The notes beneath the pieces are model-generated. The model saw nothing but the letters and a program-made list of their open reading frames with translations. It did not search any database and had not been told where the DNA came from. Source: Methanocrinis alkalitolerans (lineage in GTDB: Archaea; Halobacteriota; Methanosarcinia; Methanotrichales; Methanotrichaceae). From it: a stretch of DNA of 27,301 nt. The stretch lies in assembly GCF_029167205.1 (NCBI RefSeq), contig NZ_JARFPL010000031.1, forward strand, positions 1-27,301, in the 5' to 3' direction. A program made the position numbers and the translations under genes. Positions 21,509 through 27,301 of the stretch are shown here, in pieces (within the stretch, counting starts at the first letter, position 1; each line of letters opens with the position of its first letter).

Positions 21509-22234
21509 TTACGCTACCCGAACCCCGGGATCTTCATCCGATTCATTCAACCCGCACATCTCAACCTTGTTTTTTATGATATCCGAGTATCGCTGGATGA
21601 TCAATTCGACGATCTCGTAATCGGTCTGGGCCAGTCGGTAATGAACAGCTGATCCGTCGATATTCAGCATCTCGCCGATTTCATTAAGAGTATGGCCTTC
21701 AAGCCTGTGCATTACAGCTTCACACTTCTTCTTCGTCCACCTATCTATCAACCGATCGATCATCTTGCAATATATATTCAGCTCCTGGTTCGCCTCATCC
21801 CAGGGCGTTTTGACCGCCAGATTTTGCCGCTCATTTTTTATGCGGTCCAGCTGCAGGCCTGAATACTCAAACGCCTCTCCGTCCATCTCGCCAACGTCGC
21901 CAAGTTTGTCAAGATCGTATCTTTTATGTCGGAGATGATCGATCTCGCCCACCCCGATCGAGACTCGTGCGTCGATCCGGGGAGATTTCTCTTCCGCGTT
22001 AATGCCGGAGATCAACATCAGCCGCAGGAGGATCGCATCTTTGAGAGCAGATTCGGGCTCGCTGGTGATCCCTTGAAAGCTGTCTCCCCTGTAGATGAAA
22101 GGGGGATGCAGGTATCTTCCTCCCACATATTCCAGAGATTTATTGAGATGTTCGATGTATGAGATCCCGCTGCTCTTAAGCTGCCGCGACCCGATCAGAT
22201 CCCCGGTCAATACCGCATATAATTTTTTACCCAT
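21509..22234 (-). CDS. SatD-family protein with cyclase-like palm motifs and a C-terminal HTH
   Basis: A 241-residue protein. The start YAVLTGDLIGSRQL (residues 6-19) identifies the SatD family. The motif order resembles class III nucleotidyl cyclases: an Asp at the end of the first strand (GDLIGS, D12), a hairpin Asp (YRGDSFQ, D51), a strand ARVSIGVGE (89-97) comparable to the cyclase RIGIHTGEV, and GEAFEYSGLQLDRI (119-132) comparable to the A-R-L helix. Residues about 170-215 (EAVMHRLEGHTLNEIGEML, then GSAVHYRLAQ) form a sigma-region-4-type helix-turn-helix. The family name comes from an acid-tolerance locus of Streptococcus mutans; its biochemical role is not established. It is co-transcribed with the DUF3307 gene. 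Catalysis is an inference from motif order only. Confidence 0.82.
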   Translation of the reverse strand: MGKKLYAVLTGDLIGSRQLKSSGISYIEHLNKSLEYVGGRYLHPPFIYRGDSFQGITSEPESALKDAILLRLMLISGINAEEKSPRIDARVSIGVGEIDHLRHKRYDLDKLGDVGEMDGEAFEYSGLQLDRIKNERQNLAVKTPWDEANQELNIYCKMIDRLIDRWTKKKCEAVMHRLEGHTLNEIGEMLNIDGSAVHYRLAQTDYEIVELIIQRYSDIIKNKVEMCGLNESDEDPGVRVA

Positions 22235-22278
22235 ATTATTGCCATTCTCAGATTTTTATTCGTCTCTGTTCAGTTGGG

Positions 22279-22294
22279 TATTATATCTTTTCGC
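22279..22294 (-). promoter_or_regulatory. Promoter (BRE + TATA) of the satD-DUF3307 operon
   Basis: On the minus strand GCGAAAAGATATAATA combines a BRE-like GCGAAAA and the TATA core GATATAATA. The TATA centre is about 49 bp before the ATG at 22234, predicting a leader of about 20-25 nt. Confidence 0.6.
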
Positions 22295-22410
22295 CGGGGC
22301 GATTGAGTTGATCCGCAAGCTGTCCCCTGATCTGCTGTTTCTCCTGGAGTTTTTCGAGATCTTCTGGTGCTATCTGGCGCTGAAGCTGCGGCCCGTGGGA
22401 TGTTTGGGAT
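22281..22410 (-). pseudogene. Remnant of a gene 3' end (Gln/Glu-rich coiled-coil tail)
   Basis: On the minus strand the frame ending at TAA 22281-22283 encodes a coiled-coil-like tail with IAPEDLEKLQEKQQIRGQLA, ending NRPGEKI. The GC-rich codon usage looks genuinely coding. An in-frame stop and the 29-bp repeat array cut it off upstream, and no start codon with a ribosome-binding site is present. It is read as the truncated end of an unidentified gene. The satD promoter overlaps its stop codon. Confidence 0.4.
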
Positions 22411-22430
22411 GAATCGTCTCAAATAGCGAT

Positions 22431-22570
22431 GATTTGAGTATAATCCAGTCATTCTTAAGATATTTGATTATATCAACTCAAACTCAGGAGATTTGGGTAT
22501 ATTTATTCAAATTTAGAAGATTTGAGTATATCTATTCAAACTTGAGAGATTTGAGTATATGTGCTCAAAT
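22431..22570. repeat. Array of five 29-30-bp units, each with a TTTGA-N10-TCAAA dyad
   Basis: Units begin at 22431, 22461, 22490, 22519 and 22548, each starting GATTTGAGTATAT or a close variant. Four contain an inverted repeat TTTGR-N10-TCAAA with an AT-rich centre (22463-22482, 22492-22511, 22521-22540, 22550-22569); the first has a decayed right arm. An extra inverted pair CTCAAAT/ATTTGAG (22418-22424 and 22432-22438) overlaps the first unit. Units follow each other without spacers, so this is not a CRISPR array. It looks like a multi-site operator or iteron cluster, about 200 bp upstream of satD. Confidence 0.75.
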
Positions 22571-22638
22571 GCCGCCGGACCATCCCCCTCCATCCATCCA
22601 TCCTCCGTCCTCAGCGCCTTTCCCGCCCCCCCCTGAAC

Positions 22639-22809
22639 CAGCGCGATTGATGGCAGCGGCAGCATCATCAGCGCCAGGAAGGCGAAAGGCTTCGACCTCG
22701 CCGGAGACCCCTCCGGTCGAGGGTCCGGGCTTCGATTCGCAGAAGAAGTTTTGGGTGGAAGAGAAGATTCTCCGGCCTCTTCAAGACACTTCTCGATGAT
22801 GGCCATCAA
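22639..22809 (-). pseudogene. Leader block, copy 2, in a short orphan ORF
   Basis: 22639-22717 is the second copy of the signal-peptide-like block found at 18587-18665. Here it sits in a frame opening with ATG at 22809 and running into the 29-bp array, without a recognisable mature protein. The hydrophobic stretch FAFLALMMLPLPSIALVQ is intact. It is read as the 5' end of a lost gene, or as a decayed relative of the STAND gene's original 5' end. The region 22235-22830 otherwise holds only the operon promoter, the tail remnant and the repeat array. Confidence 0.45.
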
Positions 22810-22813
22810 AACC

Positions 22814-22827
22814 GTTCTTTTGAGAAC
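22814..22827 (-). terminator. Short hairpin just 3' of tRNA-Pro
   Basis: GTTCT (22814-22818) pairs with AGAAC (22823-22827) over a 4-base loop, 3 bp past the encoded CCA end, and is followed on the minus strand by GGTTTTG. It may mark the 3' end of the tRNA transcript. Confidence 0.4.
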
Positions 22828-22830
22828 TTT

Positions 22831-22908
22831 TGGTGGGACAGCGCGGATTTGAACCGCAGTCCAAGCGTCCCAAACGCTCGAGGATGGACCAGGCTACCCT
22901 ACTGTCCC
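22831..22908 (-). tRNA. tRNA-Pro(TGG), CCA encoded
   Basis: On the minus strand the acceptor GGGACAG pairs with CTGTCCC. The anticodon stem GAGCG pairs with CGCTT around the loop TTTGGGA (anticodon TGG). The T-arm is GCGG-TTCAAAT-CCGC, and the discriminator A is followed by an encoded CCA (22831-22833). It stands between the accessory region on its 3' side and household genes on its 5' side. Confidence 0.93.
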
Positions 22909-22949
22909 GCCCGATGGGGATTGACGCCCTGATGGTATTTAACTCTATT

Positions 22950-24032
22950 TCAGATCCCGGCGCCGGAGGAGCTCTCCGAAGGCTCCCGGCAGCTCCTATC
23001 CCTCTCGATCCTCCTCAAAAGGTGGAGGGTGGAGACGCCCCCCAGAAGGGCGAGGAACCAGAGCTGGACGAGGCGGATGAGGATGGTGACGGCGGCGGCA
23101 TCGTATATCGATACCCCCACGGCGAAGAAGAGGGCGGTCATCAGGATCTCCACCAGGCCGATCCCGCCGGGGAGGCCGAAGGGGAAGGTCTGAAAGACTA
23201 TGATCACTGAGTAGACGGCTAATATTGCGAATATGGAGACCTCCACGTCGAGGGACCGGAAGGCGGCGAAGGCGACCATCACAAGGCAGATCCAGCCCGC
23301 CACCGCCCAGCCCAGGCTTGCGAGGAGACCGCCCCTCCTCTCCCGCTGAAGGAGCATCTGCATGGACCTCATAAATCCGGATACAGCGCCGGAGCAGACC
23401 TCCCGGTCCACCTCCCGGCGAAATATCCTCTCCAGGGGGCCGATGGCAAAGCTCACCATCCTCTGAAGCCACCGCTCCTCAAAGCAGATCCCGACGAAGA
23501 AGATCCCCGCCGAGACGGAGAAGACCATCATGGCAAAGCACGCGGTGAGCGCCCAGGGGGGGGCCGAGGACCCGAGGGCGAGGTATCCGAGGCCCAGGAT
23601 CATTCCCAGGACGAAGGGGACGGCGGTGATGATCCTGCTGGCGGCGACGGAGGCGAAGCTCGCGTCGTATCGAGACCCTCCGGCGACCTTCCCCATGAAG
23701 TATATCCGGGCCGTCTCTCCGGAGAAGCTCCCCGAGGGTATGAGGTTGTTTGCGAAGATGCTCGATAGGTATATCAAGAAATGGTCGCCCAAGGAGGCGG
23801 AAATATCGAGCTCTTCGGCGATCCTCTTCCACGAGAGGGCGTTGAAGCCCACCATCATGAGGGAGAGGGCCAAGGCCGCAAAGAAGAACGGTAGGCTCAT
23901 CCCCTGGAGGCTTTCGGCAACCTCACCCAGGCCGAGCCTGTGGAGATAGGCTAGGTAGATCCCCAGGCCTAAGAGGACCAGGGCCGATGACTTGCTCACC
24001 TGGATTTTGGGGAGGGCGGTCTCGCGGTTCAC
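22950..24032 (-). CDS. Flippase-like integral membrane protein (UPF0104 / LPG-synthase TM family)
   Basis: A 360-residue protein with about eight to nine hydrophobic segments. Family signatures are the loop SSIFANNLIPSGSFSGETARIYFM (within about 90-113) and FPFGLPGGIGLVEI near residue 285. This is the membrane-domain family of lysylphosphatidylglycerol synthases, also found in archaea without the catalytic domain and thought to move lipid-linked or polyprenyl substrates across the membrane. No C-terminal synthase domain is present, so a transport or flippase role is the better guess. The start is GTG at 24032, without a clear ribosome-binding site. The last residues are charged and Ser-rich. 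It is separated by 41 bp from tRNA-Pro, which reads in the same direction. Confidence 0.85.
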   Translation of the reverse strand: MNRETALPKIQVSKSSALVLLGLGIYLAYLHRLGLGEVAESLQGMSLPFFFAALALSLMMVGFNALSWKRIAEELDISASLGDHFLIYLSSIFANNLIPSGSFSGETARIYFMGKVAGGSRYDASFASVAASRIITAVPFVLGMILGLGYLALGSSAPPWALTACFAMMVFSVSAGIFFVGICFEERWLQRMVSFAIGPLERIFRREVDREVCSGAVSGFMRSMQMLLQRERRGGLLASLGWAVAGWICLVMVAFAAFRSLDVEVSIFAILAVYSVIIVFQTFPFGLPGGIGLVEILMTALFFAVGVSIYDAAAVTILIRLVQLWFLALLGGVSTLHLLRRIERDRSCREPSESSSGAGI

Positions 24033-24192
24033 GCTCTGGCTGATGGCGCCCCCCCGTTAAAAGAGTTACCTTGCAAACCGTCGGTTTGACTCAACTCAAC
24101 ATACTTCTCCGCTCCACTTCTTCTTCCTTGATCCTCCAATTTCTCCTCTTCTGGAGAAGAGACGGTCCAAAATCGCCCCGCTCCTCGAAACC

Positions 24193-24200
24193 TATTTAAG
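24193..24200 (+). promoter_or_regulatory. TATA box of the DUF5350 gene
   Basis: TATTTAAG, preceded by a BRE-like CGAAACC, is centred 27 bp before the ATG at 24224. The distance predicts a leaderless transcript. An inverted repeat CAAACC/GGTTTG lies further upstream at about 24075-24088. Confidence 0.6.
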
Positions 24201-24223
24201 ACCGGTCCGGATAGTTACGGCTT

Positions 24224-24400
24224 ATGGGAAAGACAGGAAGCATAGAATGGATCAAAATCAAAGGAAGAAATGGACAGATTAGACAGGTGCCCAGGTCCGA
24301 GGCGACTCACAAGAGGCCCGGCCCCCTCCAGAAGTACACCTCTGCCGGCGCACGGAGAAGGAAGATCGCCAGGTCTGCCAAAGCGATAGCTGCCAGGTAA
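24224..24400 (+). CDS. Small basic protein, DUF5350 family (58 aa)
   Basis: A short gene encoding 58 residues that starts MGKTGSIEWIKIKGR, continues through SEATHKRPGP and ends in a basic helix (ARRRKIARSAKAIAAR). This is the pattern of DUF5350, a small family conserved in methanogens. About one third of residues are Lys or Arg, so RNA or ribosome binding is plausible, but no function is known. The promoter predicts a leaderless mRNA. thiI follows after 8 bp, so the two are co-transcribed, which fits a link to tRNA or translation. Confidence 0.85.
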   Translation: MGKTGSIEWIKIKGRNGQIRQVPRSEATHKRPGPLQKYTSAGARRRKIARSAKAIAAR

Positions 24401-24408
24401 AGGACGGC

Positions 24409-25545
24409 ATGACCTCTTCCGACTCGGTCCTGGTCAGGTACGGCGAGATTGCCCTCAAGGACCCCTGGACCAGGAAGAGCTGGGAGAGGACCCTCGCCTC
24501 CAACATCGGCTTCAACCTTAAGGAGGCGGGGATAGATCACTCTTTATCCCTGGAGCGGGGGAGGATCTTCGTCGAGACCTCCGACCCCAGGGCTCCGTCC
24601 ATTATCGCCGACGTTTTTGGGGTAGTATCGGCGAGCCCCGTCGTCACCGTCGAGCCCGACCTCGACCTGATCGGAAAAACAGCCTCGGACCTCGCCGCCG
24701 ATCGCCGCCCCGAATCCTTCGCCATCCGGGCCCGCCGGGGCGGAGGGTCCATATCCAGCACCCAGATCGCCGTCTTTGTTGGAGCTGCCGTCCAGGAGAG
24801 GACTGGGGCGAAAGTCGATCTCTCGGAGCCGGAGCTGGAGATCTTAATCGAGGCGAGGGAGGATAAGGTCCTCGTCTTCACCGACGTATTCCGGGGCGTT
24901 GGAGGCCTTCCCCTCGGCACCCAGCCTCGGATGCTCGCCCTCATCTCCGGGGGGATCGACTCTCCCGTCGCCGCCTGGATGATGATGCGGCGGGGCTGCC
25001 CCGTCTCCCTCCTCTACTTCGACGCCCGGCCTTTCGTCGACGCCCTCCCCCAGGCGGAGAGGTCGGCCGAAGCCCTCCGCCGCTGGACCTCGGGGCGCAA
25101 GATCAACTTCATCCGGGTCCCCATCGGCGAGGGCCTCGCGAAGATCGCCGCCGCGGAGCCGAGGGCGACATGCCTCCTCTGCCGGCGGCTGATGTACAGG
25201 ATGGCCGGGATGGTGATGGCGGAGGAGGAGGCCTACGGCGTCGTCACCGGCTACTCCCTGGGGCAGGTCGCGTCCCAGACCCCGGCGAACATCATGGCGG
25301 AGCAGTCGGGGATCGACCTTCCCGTCTACCATCCCCTCATCGCCATGGACAAGGCGGAGATCACCGACCTCGCAAGGAAGATCGGGACCTACCGGGCGAC
25401 GGCGGACGCCGCCAGCTGCACCGCCGCCCCAAGAAAGCCGATGACCCGGGCGCGGGCCGGGGAGATCCGGGCGATGGACGAGGAGCTGGGCCTCTCAGAG
25501 ATCGCAAGCCAGCTCTTCAAAGAAAGGGTGAAGACGAGGTTTTGA
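24409..25545 (+). CDS. thiI: tRNA 4-thiouridine synthetase ThiI
   Basis: The enzyme makes 4-thiouridine at position 8 of tRNA by adenylating the uridine and transferring sulfur. A ferredoxin-like/THUMP N-terminal part (RYGEIALKDPWTRKSWE; THUMP about 60-165) precedes a PP-loop ATPase with LISGGIDSPVAAW (178-190). There is no rhodanese domain at the 378-residue end. C255 and C258 (TCLLC) plus C337 (ASCTAAP) match the three cysteines that hold an iron-sulfur cluster in methanogen ThiI. The enzyme is therefore expected to use the cluster-based archaeal sulfur chemistry. The start ATG is 8 bp after the DUF5350 stop. Confidence 0.96.
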   Translation: MTSSDSVLVRYGEIALKDPWTRKSWERTLASNIGFNLKEAGIDHSLSLERGRIFVETSDPRAPSIIADVFGVVSASPVVTVEPDLDLIGKTASDLAADRRPESFAIRARRGGGSISSTQIAVFVGAAVQERTGAKVDLSEPELEILIEAREDKVLVFTDVFRGVGGLPLGTQPRMLALISGGIDSPVAAWMMMRRGCPVSLLYFDARPFVDALPQAERSAEALRRWTSGRKINFIRVPIGEGLAKIAAAEPRATCLLCRRLMYRMAGMVMAEEEAYGVVTGYSLGQVASQTPANIMAEQSGIDLPVYHPLIAMDKAEITDLARKIGTYRATADAASCTAAPRKPMTRARAGEIRAMDEELGLSEIASQLFKERVKTRF

Positions 25546-25610
25546 GGCCCATCCGGGGGTCATGAGGTTTGCGGCCCTTCAAAGAGAATTTATCGAGGTG
25601 GTTATGCGCC

Positions 25611-25766
25611 ATGTGCTCCATCTGCGGATGCTCGATAGACCCCGCCGAGGGGTCAGGTTACGAAAAGAGCTACAGGTGTCTATCCTGCGATGACAGATTC
25701 AAGGCCGGGGGCGTCGCCATCCGCTGCCCCTCGTGCAGATCAAGAGAGATCGAGAGGGTGAAGTAG
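25611..25766 (+). CDS. Small zinc-ribbon protein (51 aa)
   Basis: A 51-residue protein beginning MCSICGCSID with two further CxxC pairs (RCLSCDDRF and RCPSCRSREI). Seven cysteines in this arrangement suggest one, perhaps two, zinc sites, with the last two pairs forming a classical ribbon. The ATG at 25611 is preferred, because GAGGTGG at 25595-25601 is a good ribosome-binding site and the longer frame adds an unrelated basic stretch. The specific role is unknown; such ribbons often act as adaptors in RNA or metalloenzyme complexes. It follows thiI by 65 bp and may be part of the same transcript. Confidence 0.75.
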   Translation: MCSICGCSIDPAEGSGYEKSYRCLSCDDRFKAGGVAIRCPSCRSREIERVK

Positions 25767-25838
25767 AAGCCCATAGAGGGGGACGATGGAAAGAGGGCTG
25801 TGGAGATGACTATAGAAAGCTATAGAAAGGTGATGGAG

Positions 25839-26120
25839 CCGGCATTTCGCATTAACGGTTTGAACGCTCATTAATTTTCCTGCTATCGATTTTTTGAGAA
25901 TAGATATCAATCGACTCTGTATAGAGATCAAATAAGGCCAGCTTCATAAAGACTAAGAATATAATTATTAAATTTTTATAATATACTGAATTGTTAATAT
26001 CGTGTTGACAAATTCTAGTAAAATTATTTTAAACAAAATTTAAGTTAAACGTTTGAATTTATGCATATTTTGGCAAGCAATAAATTCTTAATTTTGCATA
26101 GCCTTACTGCGGAATGCCGG
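25839..26120. mobile_element. Complete MITE, 282 bp, with terminal inverted repeats and 6-bp target duplication
   Basis: The left end CCGGCATTTCGCATTAACGG and the reverse complement of the right end, CCGGCATTCCGCAGTAAGGC, agree at 16 of 20 positions. The direct repeat ATGGAG flanks both ends (25833-25838 and 26121-26126). The inside is very AT-rich and codes for nothing convincing. The right 127 bp are 97% identical to positions 1-127. Short length, inverted ends, target duplication and a second copy define a non-autonomous element mobilised in trans; the parent IS family is not identified. The rest of the 25767-26216 gap holds no gene. Confidence 0.88.
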
Positions 26121-26216
26121 ATGGAGTAGAAAAGGCGATGGAGGAGGCGGGGCGGATACCCATCGAGGCTTCGCTCGCCCGGCCCCGGTCGCCCCCGACG
26201 CCCAGATCAAAGACCG

Positions 26217-26801
26217 TCAGTAGTTCTCGCAGAAGAGCTCGAAGTAGGCCCTCTCGTGTTCGCAGGCGGGGCACTCCTCCGGCGCCTCAGCGCCCTCGTG
26301 GATGTAGCCGCAGTTCCTGCACCTCCATCGGACCGTCCCCGGCCTCTTGAAGACCGTCCCGTCGTCTATGTTCTTCGCCAGGGCTAAAAACCTCGTCTCG
26401 TGGCCGATCTCGGCGGCGGCGATATTCCTCATCGTCTCGGCGACCTCGGGGAAGCCCTCCTCGTCGGCTTTTGCCGCAAACTCCGGATACATCTGGGAGT
26501 ACTCGTGCTTCTCGCCGGCGGCGGCGTCCCTGAGGTTGTCGACGGTCTTTCCTATGACCCCGGCGGGGAAGGACGCCCGGACCTCGACCTCGCCGCCCTC
26601 CACCAGGAACTTGAAGAGCCTTTTTGCGTGCTCCTTCTCGTTGTCGGCGGTCTCGGCGAAGATGGCGGAGATCTGCTCGTACCCCTCTTTTTTGGCCTGG
26701 GAGGCGAAGAAGTTGTACCTGTTTCGGGCCTGGGATTCTCCCGCAAAGGCGGTGAGGATGTTCTTTTCGGTCTGGGTTCCTTTCAAGCTCTTCATATTCA
26801 T
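26217..26801 (-). CDS. rbr: Rubrerythrin
   Basis: A peroxidase of strict anaerobes that reduces hydrogen peroxide with electrons from rubredoxin-type partners. The N-terminal four-helix ferritin-like domain supplies the diiron ligands E22, E55/H58 (NEKEH), E96/E99 (GEKHEY) and E130/H133 (AEIGH). The C-terminal rubredoxin domain has C160/C163 (CRNC) and C176/C179 (CPAC). ATG at 26801, with GGAG just upstream, gives 194 residues, the normal family size; ATG at 26795 is also possible. A longer frame reaching 26963 covers the promoter and is rejected. It is a single gene with its own promoter. Confidence 0.96.
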   Translation of the reverse strand: MNMKSLKGTQTEKNILTAFAGESQARNRYNFFASQAKKEGYEQISAIFAETADNEKEHAKRLFKFLVEGGEVEVRASFPAGVIGKTVDNLRDAAAGEKHEYSQMYPEFAAKADEEGFPEVAETMRNIAAAEIGHETRFLALAKNIDDGTVFKRPGTVRWRCRNCGYIHEGAEAPEECPACEHERAYFELFCENY

Positions 26802-26861
26802 ACGCTCCGAAGGGTGTATATGTCCCTGGGGATTGATAAATGGATCGGAAGAGCGGACATT

Positions 26862-26873
26862 AAGTTTATAACC
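26862..26873 (-). promoter_or_regulatory. TATA box of rubrerythrin
   Basis: On the minus strand GGTTATAAACTT lies about 60-70 bp upstream of the ATG at 26801, predicting a leader of about 35-40 nt. Confidence 0.55.
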
Positions 26874-26885
26874 TCCCCAACGAAC

Positions 26886-26908
26886 TCGAAGGAATTCGAA
26901 GGAATTCG
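26886..26908. repeat. Tandem 10-bp repeat upstream of the rubrerythrin promoter
   Basis: TCGAAGGAAT occurs twice in direct succession, followed by TCG, and contains the palindrome GAATTC twice. It lies just upstream of the rubrerythrin TATA box, where an activator or repressor site would be expected. Confidence 0.45.
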
Positions 26909-26988
26909 ATGACAGATCCCTACTATAGGAAAAGTTATTATAACCAAAATACAAATATAGCAATTAAGCTTTAAGGAGTGTACCACTA

Positions 26989-27180
26989 TTGCAAAAGCGT
27001 TCCCAGTATGACGAATTGCACGATAAATACAATCCCATAGAGACCACAAAAGCAGGTACACGGTATGAGAGATTGGCCGCAATGGTTTTTAGGCACATTG
27101 AAAAATCTGGAGTAGTTCTACATAATCGTAGGCTAATTGGAGATACAGGAGTTAAGCATCAAATTGATGTTACAATGTAA
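26989..27180 (+). pseudogene. Truncated restriction-endonuclease-like ORF (63 aa)
   Basis: A TTG start at 26989 with GGAGTG about 12 nt upstream opens a 63-residue frame. The segment GTRYERLAAMVFRHI followed by GDTGVKHQIDV resembles the N-terminal helix and first acidic strand of PD-(D/E)XK-type restriction endonuclease-like proteins, in which the Asp of HQIDV is a catalytic metal ligand. The frame stops two residues later (TM), before the E-x-K motif, so no complete active site can form. AT-rich composition unlike the neighbours suggests acquired DNA. It may be a degraded nuclease gene. Homology is by motif only. Confidence 0.5.
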
Positions 27181-27276
27181 CTATTCAGCCTCCTTTTCAG
27201 AATACCCGAAATAAGCGTGAAAAATGGATGACGATATATTCGTAGTCAATATCTAGATTTAACCGAAAAATTTATG

Positions 27277-27286
27277 ATATATAAAA
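27277..27286 (+). promoter_or_regulatory. TATA-like element for a gene beyond the window
   Basis: ATATATAAAA preceded by an A-rich BRE-like CCGAAAAA sits 15 bp before the window end. The stretch 27181-27276 shows no continuation of the truncated nuclease frame and no other gene. Confidence 0.35.
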
Positions 27287-27301
27287 GCTTATTTTTTGGT
27301 G

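Noticed and set aside
22431..22570. CRISPR array
   Set aside because: Units are contiguous with no unique spacers, they diverge from each other, and no cas gene is nearby.
22831..22908. Integrated element with an att site in tRNA-Pro
   Set aside because: No integrase gene and no second copy of the tRNA 3' end was found in the window, so only a possible island border is noted.
25740..25931. Minus-strand 63-codon frame overlapping the MITE left end
   Set aside because: It spans the boundary between unique sequence and the mobile element, has no ribosome-binding site and resembles no protein.
26802..26963. N-terminal extension of rubrerythrin
   Set aside because: It would run through the TATA box and the 10-bp repeats, and homologues start at the MKSLKGTQTEKN segment.

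Overview
The window reads as chromosome of a GC-rich methanogenic euryarchaeon, most likely a Methanothrix (Methanosaeta)-type organism. The signs are: stand-alone archaeal Kae1; Taw1 (wyosine pathway); a tRNA-Trp gene whose intron is a box C/D guide RNA; BRE/TATA-type promoters; a small protein of the methanogen family DUF5350; ThiI with the three-cysteine archaeal arrangement; and tandem-repeat surface proteins. The genus is an inference, since no 16S or mcr gene is present.

Layout. 1-127 is the right end of an AT-rich miniature transposable element whose complete sister copy lies at 25839-26120. 318-2817 (minus) holds kae1 and purD. 2818-4361 holds a divergent promoter, a hairpin-rich leader and glnA. 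4471-4727 holds tRNA-Lys(CTT) and the intron-containing tRNA-Trp(CCA). 4790-6966 (plus) holds a small unknown gene, nfo (endonuclease IV) and an internally duplicated membrane protein. 6954-8475 (minus) holds a lone receiver-domain protein and taw1. 8596-9692 (plus) holds a secreted beta-helix protein and a cold-shock protein. 9871-15065 (minus) is a compact operon: both ATP-citrate lyase subunits, an aconitase-superfamily large subunit and a PHP phosphoesterase.

15181-22830 is the accessory part. A zinc-ribbon methyltransferase-like gene is followed by a convergent, membrane-anchored NB-ARC/TPR (STAND) gene, then a decayed fragment of the same methyltransferase, a secreted repeat protein, and a two-gene SatD-DUF3307 module. 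Upstream of the module are a gene-tail remnant, a 29-bp dyad-repeat array and a second copy of the hydrophobic leader block found at the STAND gene; tRNA-Pro(TGG) closes the region. 22950-25766 returns to household genes: a flippase-like membrane protein, a DUF5350 protein, thiI and a zinc-ribbon protein. The window ends with the complete MITE, rubrerythrin and a truncated nuclease-like ORF.

How the genes may work together. ATP-citrate lyase plus an aconitase-family enzyme in one operon suggests a dedicated citrate node linking acetyl-CoA and oxaloacetate to 2-oxoglutarate, and glnA nearby draws on the same nitrogen/2-oxoglutarate economy. The strongest candidate for an undescribed system is SatD-DUF3307. 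The SatD protein shows the signature spacing of a class III cyclase-like palm domain plus a C-terminal HTH. It is translationally coupled to a polytopic membrane protein with paired His/Asp motifs and sits near an operator-like array, which is compatible with a nucleotide-signalling or membrane-effector module. That function is inferred, not shown.
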